Source: Alistipes sp. (lineage in GTDB: Bacteria > Bacteroidota > Bacteroidia > Bacteroidales > Rikenellaceae). From it: 63,170 bases of DNA. The stretch lies in contig JAJQCA010000053.1 in NCBI GenBank assembly GCA_021202985.1, positions 1 to 63,170 on the forward strand. Reading direction: 5' to 3'. The position numbers were made by a program, and so were the translations under genes. Below the pieces are notes generated by a model. The model worked only from the letters and a program-made list of their open reading frames with translations. It made no database searches and was not told the DNA's origin. Below are positions 51,569 through 60,910 of this stretch, in pieces; within the stretch, counting starts at the first letter, position 1, and each line of letters starts with the position of its first letter.

Positions 51569-52459
51569 ATGCCCGGAACGGCAAAATATCTCCTCTGCGG
51601 AGCGCTCTGCGCCATACTTGCTGCCGGATGCGTGAAACAGGGCCTCGGCGAATGCCCGGAAGATACCGGGTATTCGCTCTGGTTCTACTATCCGGCTAAC
51701 GGTACGGCGGACGAGTTTGCCCGGTACATCGACCATGTGGATATGAACCTCTACGATGCCGACGGCGCGCTGGTACTGGAGGAGAGCCTTTCCCGTAGCC
51801 GGCTGTCGGATTATCAGGGCGTGGTGCCGCAGCTCGATGCGGGCTACTACACGGTGGTTTGCTGGGGGAATACGGACGGCTATTCGGACCTGTCGGGCAC
51901 CGACCGGATCGAGACCGGGCGTCTGTACCAGTCGCAGTACGCGGCCGGCGATGCGGTGACAGATTTCGATTCGCTCTACTTCGCCCGCCGCACGGTCTAT
52001 CTCGACCCCGATGCAGGCGGACGGGATACCGTGGAGTTCGTGTCGGCCCATATTAATATGGAGGTCCATATAGCGGGTTACGGAGAGGTGGCCGCCGGGG
52101 CGTCCCCACTTGAGCTTACCGGCGTTCAGGTCGGTTACGATTTCGCGATGGAACTTATGCCTGAAGAAGCGGATATGTACCCCGCGTGGAACGAAGAGGG
52201 GGATGACGGGATTATCGTATCCCGGTTCAGGCTTCTGCGTTTTCCGGACGATACGGGAATAGTCCTGCGCATATCGGACGGCGAGGGCGGCACGAGGGCC
52301 GAAATCTCCCTCGCCGGGTTCCTTGCCGGGAACGGCATCGAAGTGGAGGGAATTAACGAAATCACGGTACCGGTTTACATACTGTTCCGCGGCCCCGATT
52401 TCTACGTCAGCATCGACGGATGGGATACCCTGCCCGTCTTTCCCGCCGTAACAGCGTAA
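51569..52459 (+). CDS. FimB/Mfa2-family fimbrial anchor lipoprotein
   Basis: 296 residues. Lipobox CAILAAGCVKQGLGECPEDTGYSLWFYY is the typical FimB/Mfa2 beginning (the CxxxxxxCP pattern after the lipid cysteine). DHVDMNLYDADGALVLEE, YQGVVPQLDAGYYTVVCWGN and the late IPVYILF-like VPVYILFRGPDFYVSIDGWD are family features. In Porphyromonas, Mfa2 anchors the fimbria in the outer membrane and limits its length. The gene follows the major subunit directly and precedes a large accessory protein. Confidence 0.85.
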   Translation: MPGTAKYLLCGALCAILAAGCVKQGLGECPEDTGYSLWFYYPANGTADEFARYIDHVDMNLYDADGALVLEESLSRSRLSDYQGVVPQLDAGYYTVVCWGNTDGYSDLSGTDRIETGRLYQSQYAAGDAVTDFDSLYFARRTVYLDPDAGGRDTVEFVSAHINMEVHIAGYGEVAAGASPLELTGVQVGYDFAMELMPEEADMYPAWNEEGDDGIIVSRFRLLRFPDDTGIVLRISDGEGGTRAEISLAGFLAGNGIEVEGINEITVPVYILFRGPDFYVSIDGWDTLPVFPAVTA

Positions 52460-52642
52460 CGGGGGGCCGTTGTCCGGACCATATTGCAGCGATTTGCCGG
52501 TCTACGGACCATCCTGAACCCATTTTGCGGCTTGTCTGCGGCCCGGCCGAACCGGCTTACTGGCGAGCAGGGACCGGGCCACGGGGCATAGCAGGCCTGT
52601 ATCGCGGAGTGTGAACGGAGGGGAAACATAAACTGAAAAACC

Positions 52643-54817
52643 ATGAAATACCTGAAATACACCTTATTCCTCCTTGCGCTGGCAATGGCCTCGGGCGGCT
52701 GTAACCGCGATACGGCGGATTACACCGTTCCCGGCGAGGACGGCACGGCCAAACTGCGCCTTAAGGTCACAACACCGGGTACCCGGGGTGCGACCCGGGC
52801 CGTGGCTGAAGAGGAGGTGAGCGAAATAAACGTGCTGGTGTTCCGGTATACCGGCTCGGAATACGTGCTATCCTACATCGTTCCCGGTTATGCCATCACG
52901 GCCACAACCGGGACATACGATTACGAATTCCAGGCCCGTATCCTTACCAGCGACGAGCCGCTGAGGCTCTGGCTGCTGGCCAACGCCGGCAGCGCCGTCG
53001 ACGCGGCCGGTGCGGGTATGACCGAAGAGGAGGTTAAGCAGGCCGTTACAATGGCTTACGGCGCGGCCGGGTTTTCGGACGTGCTGCCGATGACCGGGTC
53101 GGTCGACTTCGACGACGGCATTACTGCAGATGAAGAGGTGGATGCGGTTCTGCTGCGTTCCGCCGCAAGGGTGGACGTGGTGAACCAGGCGGATAATTTT
53201 ACCCTTACTTCCGTGAGGGTCTACCGGGCCAACGACCTTGTGCAGGTAATTCCTGACGCGGTGAGCGGCAACGCCGTTACGGCCGCTTCGGTCCCCGGCG
53301 GAGCGGAGCAGGACGTGGACACCGACACCTTCACGGTGACGGGAGGGAGCCTCACCGCACAAATCTACATACCGGAGTCCGCCATCCCCGACGCGGCCGA
53401 CCGCCGGCTCGGGGCCACCGCCGTGGTCGTTGGCGGCCAATACGACGGCAGTACGGAGACGACATATTACCGGATGGATTTCATCCCGGACGACGGCGGC
53501 AGCCCCGACGAGGCGCTCTTCGGGCAGGTGCTTCGCAACCACCTCTATCGCTTCGTTATACAGGAGGTGCAGGCCCCCGGCTGGCCCACGGACGACGACG
53601 CTTCGGTCAATCCCTCCACCGGAATAGACGTCGAAATAGAGGTATGGGACGAGGAGACTCTCGACATGGTGTTCGACGATTACGACTACTTCGGGGTTTC
53701 GGGCCGTACCGTCAGGCTCGGCTACCCGGCCGGTTCCACCGGCTATATCTCGGTGGATACCAGCCTCGACAGCTACGAGGCCTGGTGGGGCGACGCCGAC
53801 GGGAATATCGATCCGAACGCCGGACCGATTACCCCCGGCGGCAATCTCGACGACCCGGGCAGCCTCTACAATGCGGCTATTTCGGCCGACGGCTCGCGGG
53901 TGGCTTTCACGACCCTCGCCGCCTACGACGAGTCGACGGCCGAGGCCGCATACCTGGTCCTTGTGGCCGGCCGGATGCGCATCGTGGTAACGGTCACGCA
54001 GGCTCCGGCCGATTACGGCGACCGGAACCTTATAATAGCCAATTCCACGTACGGTATCGGTACGTGGGGCGACTACCGTCTCGGCGTCGACAATCCTATC
54101 ACCGTCGCAGGTGAAAGGTCCCGGGGCCTTGTCAATATGCTTCTGCGGGATACGAATTTCGGCCCTCAGGGCACTGTCCGACTTGAAAGTATCTTTATCT
54201 CGGGAGTGGGAGTCACCGCCACCATGCCGCCTGTCGCTTACCGGGTGGCGGACGTACTCTACCTGACCTACGATACGAATCCGCAGCAGTCCGACGTGGA
54301 CAGTATACTCGACTGGCTGGCTGAGGACGACCACCGGATGCTGGTGGTCCAGTTCGATAATGCGGCCACCAACAATAATATGATGACCACGCTCGGTTTT
54401 AAGACCCGGAATTTTTCCGGCGCCACCACCGCTTACACCTATGCCGGGACCGCGGCCCCGGATTTCGTAAAATACGGGCCTTTCGGCACGGTAGACGCTG
54501 CTTTCAGCTATAAATGCCGCGACGACACGTACGGGGTGGTGGCCCCGTCCGAAGCAGACGCTCTCGGCTATATTCCCATCCTGACGGGCAACGGCACAAC
54601 AACCACGACCGGTTACTACCTGATGGCCGTCAACCCCGAGAGGCGGGTGATTATATGCGGCGACTGCGACGTATACAGTAACAACGCCGACGGTTCGTCG
54701 GGTTATTACCTGAACCTTACAGCGACCAGCTATACTATCGACCCTGCCAATCCCGCGCACGTAATGATGGGTAACCTCTGGGCGTGGATAATAGACGTTG
54801 CGCTCGGCCCGGATTGA
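52643..54817 (+). CDS. Large fimbrial accessory/tip-like lipoprotein
   Basis: 724 residues. Lipobox ALAMASGGCNRD. The N-terminal half (about 30-330) is fimbrillin-like: AKLRLKVTTPGTRGATRAV, SEINVLVFRYTGSEYVLSY, LRNHLYRFVIQEVQAP and GIDVEIEVWDEETLDM. About 340-450 is a further beta-domain (GRTVRLGYPAGSTGYISVDTS, IVVTVTQAP). The last 250 residues have an alpha/beta pattern (VADVLYLTYDTNPQQSDVDSILDWLAEDDHRMLVVQFDN, GYYLMAVNPERRVIICGDCDVYS) resembling glutamine-amidotransferase/ThuA-like or Rossmann folds, unusual for a pilin. Third gene of the fimbrial operon; likely the exposed tip or an adhesin. Confidence 0.75.
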   Translation: MKYLKYTLFLLALAMASGGCNRDTADYTVPGEDGTAKLRLKVTTPGTRGATRAVAEEEVSEINVLVFRYTGSEYVLSYIVPGYAITATTGTYDYEFQARILTSDEPLRLWLLANAGSAVDAAGAGMTEEEVKQAVTMAYGAAGFSDVLPMTGSVDFDDGITADEEVDAVLLRSAARVDVVNQADNFTLTSVRVYRANDLVQVIPDAVSGNAVTAASVPGGAEQDVDTDTFTVTGGSLTAQIYIPESAIPDAADRRLGATAVVVGGQYDGSTETTYYRMDFIPDDGGSPDEALFGQVLRNHLYRFVIQEVQAPGWPTDDDASVNPSTGIDVEIEVWDEETLDMVFDDYDYFGVSGRTVRLGYPAGSTGYISVDTSLDSYEAWWGDADGNIDPNAGPITPGGNLDDPGSLYNAAISADGSRVAFTTLAAYDESTAEAAYLVLVAGRMRIVVTVTQAPADYGDRNLIIANSTYGIGTWGDYRLGVDNPITVAGERSRGLVNMLLRDTNFGPQGTVRLESIFISGVGVTATMPPVAYRVADVLYLTYDTNPQQSDVDSILDWLAEDDHRMLVVQFDNAATNNNMMTTLGFKTRNFSGATTAYTYAGTAAPDFVKYGPFGTVDAAFSYKCRDDTYGVVAPSEADALGYIPILTGNGTTTTTGYYLMAVNPERRVIICGDCDVYSNNADGSSGYYLNLTATSYTIDPANPAHVMMGNLWAWIIDVALGPD

Positions 54818-54857
54818 CGGTAATCCGGTGTGCTTTGGAGTTTTACCTAAGGCCTAC

Positions 54858-54882
54858 GCCATTCCCGCCATTCGGGAATGGC
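54858..54882. other. Hairpin after the fimbrial operon
   Basis: GCCATTCCCG-ccatt-CGGGAATGGC, a perfect 10-pair stem 41 bases after the stop. Few Ts follow, so its role as a terminator is uncertain. Confidence 0.5.
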
Positions 54883-55008
54883 TCTTCGCAAAGGCCCGGA
54901 GCCTGCCGTGGCGGAGCGGTGCCGGAGTGCGCGGCTAACCCTCCGGTCCCCCGGAGCCGTTATTCCCTATTTTTTCGTATCTTCGGGTTTCGAATATAAC
55001 TACACGAT

Positions 55009-55830
55009 ATGAGATTACTGTTTGCGGTTTTAATGGCGGGCATTTGTGCGGGATGTGCCGTGGTCAGGCCTAAGTACGTCCCGGAAACGGACGTTCAGAA
55101 GCACAACCTTCGCGGCGACATTCTGCGTACGGAGAGCCGCTACCTGAACCTCGACGGCAGGTCGGCAGACGACCCCGGCCGTCCGACCGAATTCGACATA
55201 CTCATAGTGTCGGAGTACAACCCCCAGGGCAATATCGTTTCTGAAGAGACCTACGGCGACGGCGGCCAGCGGCTTACCAAACGCGACGTGTACGTCTATG
55301 ACACCACCGGTACGCGGCTCCTGAGCTCGGAGTACCACGACCTGCTGAATAACAAAGTTACCTGGATACTATATAAGTACGACAGCCGCGGCCGGCTCGA
55401 TACATATCATCCTGTAGCCGGCGAATGGACTGCCGGCTACCGGTACGGCCGCCGCGGATACCCGTCAAGCGTGACCACCGTGGCCGCCGACACTGTAAAT
55501 TCCCGAAAGGTTTTCACCTACGACCGGAAGGGAAGGTTAAAGACAGACGCTTACGGGAACTACGTCACACGGTATGAGTACCATCCGAACGGATCGCTCC
55601 GCTCCTCGACGAATCGTTCGCAGGTCGAGCTGTATGACCGGAACGGGGATATGGTAAAGACGGTAATCTACATAACCAGCCGCGGCGAAGACGGTGAAGC
55701 GGTGGTGGAGGAGGGTATTACCGAGGCATTTTACGAATACGACGACCGCGGTAACTGGACGGTTCGCCGTTTGGTCTCGGACGGGGAAACATACGGCGCC
55801 TGGGTCCGCGTTATCGAATACCGCGACTGA
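55009..55830 (+). CDS. YD/RHS-like repeat lipoprotein
   Basis: 273 residues. The signal peptide ends MAGICAGCAVV (lipobox). The mature part carries degenerate YD-type repeats: ESRYLNLDGR, SEYNPQGNIVSEETYGDGG, VYVYDTTGTRL, YKYDSRGRLDTY, YRYGRRGYPSS, FTYDRKGRLKTDAYGNY, YEYHPNGSLRSS, LYDRNGDMVK and YEYDDRGNWTVRRLV. RHS/YD repeats build beta-shells in toxins, but at this length without a toxin tip it is more like the small surface YD lipoproteins of Bacteroidetes, of unknown role. Confidence 0.8.
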   Translation: MRLLFAVLMAGICAGCAVVRPKYVPETDVQKHNLRGDILRTESRYLNLDGRSADDPGRPTEFDILIVSEYNPQGNIVSEETYGDGGQRLTKRDVYVYDTTGTRLLSSEYHDLLNNKVTWILYKYDSRGRLDTYHPVAGEWTAGYRYGRRGYPSSVTTVAADTVNSRKVFTYDRKGRLKTDAYGNYVTRYEYHPNGSLRSSTNRSQVELYDRNGDMVKTVIYITSRGEDGEAVVEEGITEAFYEYDDRGNWTVRRLVSDGETYGAWVRVIEYRD

Positions 55831-55865
55831 AGGCAGCGGACGCTTTAGAGTTATTATGATAAAAT

Positions 55866-56216
55866 TGTCATCCTGAACGTAGTGAACCGACGAAAGAGTG
55901 AGCGCCCGTAAGCTCGCTTACGAGGCCGAGCGACGAGGAGGCAACGCCGAAGGCGTAACATGGAATCTACCGCTGTTATCTATCCAACATGTCATCCTGA
56001 ACATAGTGAAGGATCTACCGCTGGTGAAATACAATAAATGTTAGATTCCTCACATGCGCTCGGAATGACAGTTAAAAAGCGTCATCCTAACGTAGTGAGT
56101 GAGCGCCCGTAAGCTCGCTTACGAGGCCGAGCGATGAGGAGGCAACGCCGAAGGCGTAACATGGAATCTACCGCTGTTATCTATCCAACATGTCATCTGA
56201 ACGTAGTGAAGGATCT
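55866..56216. repeat. Composite repeat field, two tandem units
   Basis: Same family as 11741-12241 in the opposite orientation: tgtcatcctgaacgtagtg... units with the embedded gagcgcccgtaagctcgctt palindrome, gaggaggcaacgccgaaggc and ggaatctaccgctgttatc, repeated about every 200 bases. It separates the YD-repeat gene from the convergent aminotransferase gene. The remaining bases to 56352 contain nothing recognisable. Confidence 0.75.
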
Positions 56217-56352
56217 GGTATTCGTAAAATACAATGGTAGACTTCCCACCTAAGTTCAATGGCACGTCTTTATCGATGGTATTATATTCCCCCGATAAGG
56301 CGACGGTCGCCAAGTAACGACCCATTCCCCCCAATAATCCCCATTTGCCCTG

Positions 56353-57576
56353 TTATACCTCCCGGCATAAATCCTCGCCTACCTTACGCCCCGGGTACTG
56401 CCTGAGCGCTTCGGCAAGGCAGTCGGCGGCCACGGCAAGGTCTTCCTTGTTGAGCACATAGGCCAGCCGGGCCTCGTGTCGGCCGGTTGCCGGGTCGGAG
56501 TAGAAACCCGACGCCGGGGCTATCATTACGGTGGCGCCGTTGTGCGAGAAGCGCTCCAGCATCCACTGGGCGAAGGCGTCGGCATCGTCGACCGGAAGTT
56601 TTACCGTAACGTAGAACGCACCCCTGGGGTTGGGACAGTAGACGCCTTCTATTTCGTTGAGCCGTGAAACGAGGCAGTCGCGCCGGGAACGGTACTCGGT
56701 GTTTACGACCTCGAAATAAGCGGCCGGTGCGTCGACAGCCGCCTGGGCGGCGATCTGCGCCAGGAGCGGCGGCGAAAGGCGGGCCTGCGCCATGCGCATG
56801 GCGCCGTCGTATATTTCGCGGTTGCGGGTTACGAGGCATCCGAGACGCACGCCGCACATGCTGTACCGCTTCGATACCGAGTCGCACATCACCACGTTCT
56901 GTTCTATCCCGGGCAGGTTCATCGACGAATGGTGGACGGCCCCGTCGTAGCAGAACTCCCGGTAAACCTCGTCGCAAATCAGGAACAGGTCGTGCCGCCG
57001 CACGATGTCGGCTATGGCCTCCAGTTCCTCCCTGGTATAGAGGTATCCGGTGGGGTTGTTGGGGTTGCAAATCAGGATTACCTTGGTCCGCGGGGTGAGC
57101 GCCTTCTCCAGCTCGGCCACCGGGGGCAGGGCGAAATCGTCCCCGATATAAGACCTTACGGGCCGGATACGGACACCGGCCTCTGCCGCGAAACTGTTGT
57201 AGTTGGCATAGTATGGTTCGGGTGTAAGAATTTCGTCGCCTGTGTCGAGGCAGACCGTCATCGCCATTTGCAGGGCTTCCGAGCCGCCGTCGGTAACGAT
57301 TATCTCATCGTATCCCACCTCTATTCCCGTGCGCCGGTAATACTCGGCCAGCTTGCGCCGGTAGCTCTCCGTCCCGGCCGAATGGGTGTAGGCGAAGACC
57401 TTTTCCCGGATGTTCCGTACCGCGTCTATCGCCACCTGCGGGGTTTCGATATCGGGCTGGCCGATGTTGAGGTGGTAGACCTTCACGCCGCGGCTCTTGG
57501 CCTGCTCGGCGTATGGGACCAGTTTACGTATCGGCGACGGGGCGATGCCGAGGCCTTTCTCTGAAATATGCGGCAT
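56353..57576 (-). CDS. Class I/II PLP-dependent aminotransferase
   Basis: 407 residues. Fold type I aminotransferase: YHLNIGQPDIETP (about 33), TDGGSEALQMAM, ILICNPNNPTGYLYTREEL, FLICDEVYREF, the PLP lysine in CDSVSKRYSMCGVRLGCLV and PRGAFYVTVKLP. AspC/AAT subgroup Ib by the overall pattern, so the substrate is probably aspartate or an aromatic or branched amino acid. Stand-alone gene, divergent from the small membrane-protein/ABC operon at 57704. Confidence 0.9.
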   Translation of the reverse strand: MPHISEKGLGIAPSPIRKLVPYAEQAKSRGVKVYHLNIGQPDIETPQVAIDAVRNIREKVFAYTHSAGTESYRRKLAEYYRRTGIEVGYDEIIVTDGGSEALQMAMTVCLDTGDEILTPEPYYANYNSFAAEAGVRIRPVRSYIGDDFALPPVAELEKALTPRTKVILICNPNNPTGYLYTREELEAIADIVRRHDLFLICDEVYREFCYDGAVHHSSMNLPGIEQNVVMCDSVSKRYSMCGVRLGCLVTRNREIYDGAMRMAQARLSPPLLAQIAAQAAVDAPAAYFEVVNTEYRSRRDCLVSRLNEIEGVYCPNPRGAFYVTVKLPVDDADAFAQWMLERFSHNGATVMIAPASGFYSDPATGRHEARLAYVLNKEDLAVAADCLAEALRQYPGRKVGEDLCREV

Positions 57577-57653
57577 AGTGGTTTACGGTTATCGTGTGAA
57601 ACACAAATCTAAAAAAATTATCCCGCAATTTTGCCGCCCCCTGTCCCTTTTTA

Positions 57654-57661
57654 TACCTTTG
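57654..57661 (+). promoter_or_regulatory. Promoter of the membrane protein-SBP operon
   Basis: TACCTTTG at 57654-57661 with TTTG at 57630-57633 (20-base spacing); the ATG is at 57704. Confidence 0.6.
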
Positions 57662-57703
57662 TGGACCGTCGCGGCGACTAACCGCCGGGCGGCCGGATTG
57701 ATT

Positions 57704-58033
57704 ATGACCAGATTGCGCAGGGACAGACTGTTGCTTGCCGTGCTGGCGGCCATGACCGCCGGGGCTCTGGTATCCCGCACGAACCCTGCCGCGGGTTTCT
57801 GGATTTCGCTTGCAGGCCTTGCCTTGCTGTTCATCTCGGGCCTGCGCAGGGCCACGGGCGCCGTGTTGAAATACCGCTCCCTGCCGCCGTTATCCCGCGC
57901 GTGGGTGGCCTTGCAGGTCATTCAGCTCATAATAATTATCAACTCCGTAATTACACACCGGGTGCACTATTTTACCATCCTGCTGATTCTCGGGGCGGAG
58001 TATTTCATCTGGGATACACAAAGCCGAAGATGA
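57704..58033 (+). CDS. Small integral membrane protein
   Basis: 109 residues from ATG 57704. The frame is open from 57497, but the promoter at 57654 and the antisense aminotransferase start argue for the later start. Three or four hydrophobic segments are visible (LLLAVLAAMTAGALV, GFWISLAGLALLFISGL, WVALQVIQLIIIINSVI, YFTILLILGAEYFIW) with basic loops. No family recognised. The stop overlaps the start of the substrate-binding protein gene (ATGA at 58030). Confidence 0.65.
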   Translation: MTRLRRDRLLLAVLAAMTAGALVSRTNPAAGFWISLAGLALLFISGLRRATGAVLKYRSLPPLSRAWVALQVIQLIIIINSVITHRVHYFTILLILGAEYFIWDTQSRR

Positions 58034-59277
58034 GCGGAATTAAAAAATATACGGGCTATTTTGCGGCCGCGGCGGTAGCGGTGACGCTCTACTCCTGCGG
58101 CGCGGGCCGGCCGGCCGCTTTTACCGGCGGCGGAGACACTTTGTACCTGCCCCGGTACGCCCACGGTTTCGTTGTGGAAAGCCTGCCCGAAGGCAGGCTC
58201 CTCCGGATAGTCGACCCCTGGCAGGGTTCGCAGGGTTTCGAGCAGGCGGTGTTCCTCGCGGCGGCCGGCCAGGAGCCCCCGAATGGGTTCGAAGGGATAA
58301 CGGTGAGCGTGCCGGTGCGCAGCGTGGTCTGTATGTCGTCCACCTACGTGGCATACATTGCGGAACTGGGACGGACGGACGCGGTCAAAGGCGTGTCGGG
58401 AGCAAAATATATCTCCAACCCCGAAATAAGGCAGGCCTTCGAGGCCGGCACGGTGCGCGATGTGGGCTTCGACACCAATATGAATTATGAACTGCTCGCG
58501 GCTATCGACCCCGACGCGGTGCTGGCCTACGGAATTACCGGTGAGAACAGCGTGATGTCCGGGAAATTGTCGCAACTCGGTATAGACCTTATCTACATAG
58601 GCGACTATGTGGAGCAGTCGCCGCTGGGCAAGGCGGAGTGGCTGGTCGCGTTCGGTTACCTTTTGGGCCGTGAGGAGGAGGCTGTAGGGATTTTCGAAGC
58701 CGTAGAGGAGCGCTATAACGGCCTGAAGGATATGGTCTCGCGTAGTCTGGCCGACAGTCCGGAGGCCGGGGCCGCAATGCGGGAGCCCGGCGGCCCGGAT
58801 ACGACTTCGGCGGACGGCCCGGTGCAGCATGTACACTACTGGGGCATGCCGTCGGTTATGCTCAACTCGCCCTACCGCGACACATGGTTCGTTCCGGGCG
58901 ACCGAAGTTACATGGTGCGGCTGATAGAGGACGCCGGGGGGAGTTACGCCTGCGCCGGGGAGGATTCCGACGCGAGCCGCCCTATAAGCCTCGAGACGGC
59001 TTATGTCAGGATGCTCTCGGCCGACGTCTGGCTCAATCCCGGGCAGGCCGCGACACTTGCCGCGTTGAAGGCTCAGAACCCGCGGTTCGCCGCCACCCCC
59101 CCTGTGGTTAACGGCAGGGTCTACAATTGCAACAAGCGCACTACGCCCGAAGGGGGGAGCGACTTCTGGGAATCGGGAGCCGTACATCCAGACGTGGTGC
59201 TGGAGGACCTTGTGAGGATATTCCACGAAGGCCTTTTAGGCGACGGGGAGACGGTCTATTTCAATAAACTGGATTAG
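58030..59277 (+). CDS. Metal-chelate/B12-type ABC transporter substrate-binding lipoprotein
   Basis: 415 residues from ATG 58030, giving a lipoprotein signal (FAAAAVAVTLYSCGAG); the frame opens earlier at 57901 but would lose the signal. BtuF/FepB-like fold: VPVRSVVCMSSTYVAYIAELGRTDAVKGVSG, LLAAIDPDAVLAYGI, LGIDLIYIGDYVEQSPLGKAEWLVAFGYLLGREEEA and VHYWGMPSVMLNSPYRDTWFVPGDRSYMVRLIEDAGG. Binds a siderophore, heme or corrinoid in the periplasm and presents it to the permease. Permease and ATPase genes follow after a 568-base gap. Confidence 0.85.
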   Translation: MSGIKKYTGYFAAAAVAVTLYSCGAGRPAAFTGGGDTLYLPRYAHGFVVESLPEGRLLRIVDPWQGSQGFEQAVFLAAAGQEPPNGFEGITVSVPVRSVVCMSSTYVAYIAELGRTDAVKGVSGAKYISNPEIRQAFEAGTVRDVGFDTNMNYELLAAIDPDAVLAYGITGENSVMSGKLSQLGIDLIYIGDYVEQSPLGKAEWLVAFGYLLGREEEAVGIFEAVEERYNGLKDMVSRSLADSPEAGAAMREPGGPDTTSADGPVQHVHYWGMPSVMLNSPYRDTWFVPGDRSYMVRLIEDAGGSYACAGEDSDASRPISLETAYVRMLSADVWLNPGQAATLAALKAQNPRFAATPPVVNGRVYNCNKRTTPEGGSDFWESGAVHPDVVLEDLVRIFHEGLLGDGETVYFNKLD

Positions 59278-59349
59278 CCGGGTTTCCCCGTTTGAGGGGG
59301 TTCCTTCTGGGTTCCCGTTTCGGGGTCCCTCCGGAGGTCCGGGCTTCAG

Positions 59350-59460
59350 GCGGGTTTCCGGGTAGGTTTCCGGGCAGGTTTTCCGGGCAGGTTTTCCGGG
59401 CGGAGTTTACCGGCGGGGTTTCCGGGCAGGTTTTCCGGCGGAGTTTCCGGGCGGGCGCAG
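59350..59460. repeat. Reiterated TTCCGGGCAGG tract in the ABC operon gap
   Basis: ttccgggcaggt recurs at least six times with variants (ttccgggtagg, ttccgggcgg, ttccggcgg) in about 110 bases. The whole gap 59278-59845 between the binding-protein and permease genes contains no convincing gene; the open frame across the repeat is a product of its periodicity. Confidence 0.6.
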
Positions 59461-59845
59461 GCTTCGGGAAATTACGGGACAAGCGGAGCCTGACGGTCTT
59501 ACGGCCGGCCGCTCCCGGTAGGATAGGTGCTTCCGGTTTCGTTGATCCGGTAGTTAGGTGCCGCCCCGGTCCTATTTAGGATAGAGGCCGGAATGGACCC
59601 GCTCAAACGTTTTCCGCCCGGTCCGATAAATTCCGGAACGGCGTTAGGCCGAAACGGGCCGGTATAGGCACTTTTCAGCATAAGATGAAAGATACGCCCG
59701 ATAAGATAAAGGTAGTTAAACGGCACTATTCAGAAAGGTATAGCCACCGACAGTAGTTGGATATAAACATTTTAAATTAAAACGTGCATTAATATAAGCC
59801 CAGATAATATTAAGGCCCCGCCCGCAGGGACCGGCGTAATTACCG

Positions 59846-60910
59846 ATGAAACAGGGAAAGAAGATATGGTTGGCGTTTACGGTTATCGCGGTGGCGATAG
59901 CCGCGCTGCTGGTAGCCGATATCCTGCTCGGGTCGGAGTCCATCGCTTTCCGGGATATCCTGGCGGTGTTCCGCGGTGGCGGTTCCGCGGCCGCGTCGGG
60001 CGCGGAATCCGGGCGGCTGCACCCCGATATCGTGCGTTCCATCGTGCTTAATATCCGCCTGCCGCGGGCGCTGGTCGCCGTGGTGGCCGGTGCGTCGCTT
60101 GCGGCCAGCGGCCTCCAGATGCAGACCCTGTTCCGCAACCCGCTCGCCGGGCCTTACGTGCTGGGCGTCAGTTCGGGTGCGAGCCTCGGGGTGGCCCTCT
60201 TCCTGCTCGGTATGCCGGTGCTGGGACTGGGCGCGGGCGGCGAAATTATCCGCAACATGGGCGTGGCTGGCGCGGCATGGGTGGGCGCGGCGGCGATTCT
60301 GCTTCTCATAATGGCCGTCTCGGCGAGGATGAAGGATATTATGACCATTCTTATCCTCGGGATGATGGTCGGGAGCGCGGCCGGGGCGTTCGTCGAACTA
60401 CTGCAATACCTGAGTCCGGAGGGTCCGCTGAAATCCTACGTTGTATGGACAATGGGTTCGGTGGGTAACGTGACCGGGCAGCAGCTTGCGATACTGGTGC
60501 CGGTCTGCGCCGTGGGCCTCGGGATGTCGGTGGGCCTTGTAAAGTCGTTGAACCTTTTGCTGCTCGGAGAGAATTACGCCCGTACTATGGGGCTGAGGGT
60601 GCCGCTCGTAAGGGGGGCTATCTTCGTCAGTACCACCCTGCTGGCCGGTACGGTGACCGCCTTCTGCGGCCCCGTGGGTTTTATCGGCATCGCCGTGCCG
60701 CACGTGGCCCGGATGATCTTCTCCGACGCGGACCACCGGGTGCTGATGCCCGCCTCCATTATGACCGGGTCGGCCGTGATGCTGCTCTGCGATATAGTTT
60801 CGCAGTTGCCCGGCCGTGAAATGACCCTGCCGCTCAATACCGTTACGGCCCTTCTGGGTATACCGGTGGTGATAACCGTGATAGTGCGTAACCGAAAAGT
60901 TTTCATGTAA
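59846..60910 (+). CDS. FecCD-family ABC transporter permease
   Basis: 354 residues with about nine or ten transmembrane segments. Family motifs: FRDILAVFRGG, LNIRLPRALVAVVAGASLAASGLQMQTLFRNPLAGPYVLGVSSGASLGVAL, and GPVGFIGIAVPHVARMIFSDADHRVLMP. This is the inner-membrane channel of a BtuC/FecD-type importer (siderophore, heme or B12). Its stop codon directly abuts the ATPase start at 60911. Confidence 0.93.
   Translation: MKQGKKIWLAFTVIAVAIAALLVADILLGSESIAFRDILAVFRGGGSAAASGAESGRLHPDIVRSIVLNIRLPRALVAVVAGASLAASGLQMQTLFRNPLAGPYVLGVSSGASLGVALFLLGMPVLGLGAGGEIIRNMGVAGAAWVGAAAILLLIMAVSARMKDIMTILILGMMVGSAAGAFVELLQYLSPEGPLKSYVVWTMGSVGNVTGQQLAILVPVCAVGLGMSVGLVKSLNLLLLGENYARTMGLRVPLVRGAIFVSTTLLAGTVTAFCGPVGFIGIAVPHVARMIFSDADHRVLMPASIMTGSAVMLLCDIVSQLPGREMTLPLNTVTALLGIPVVITVIVRNRKVFM

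Noticed and set aside
59292-59579. Rightward 95-residue Gly/Phe/Arg frame in the ABC operon gap
   Set aside because: It is generated by the period of the TTCCGGGCAGG tract; no start signal or conserved content is visible.
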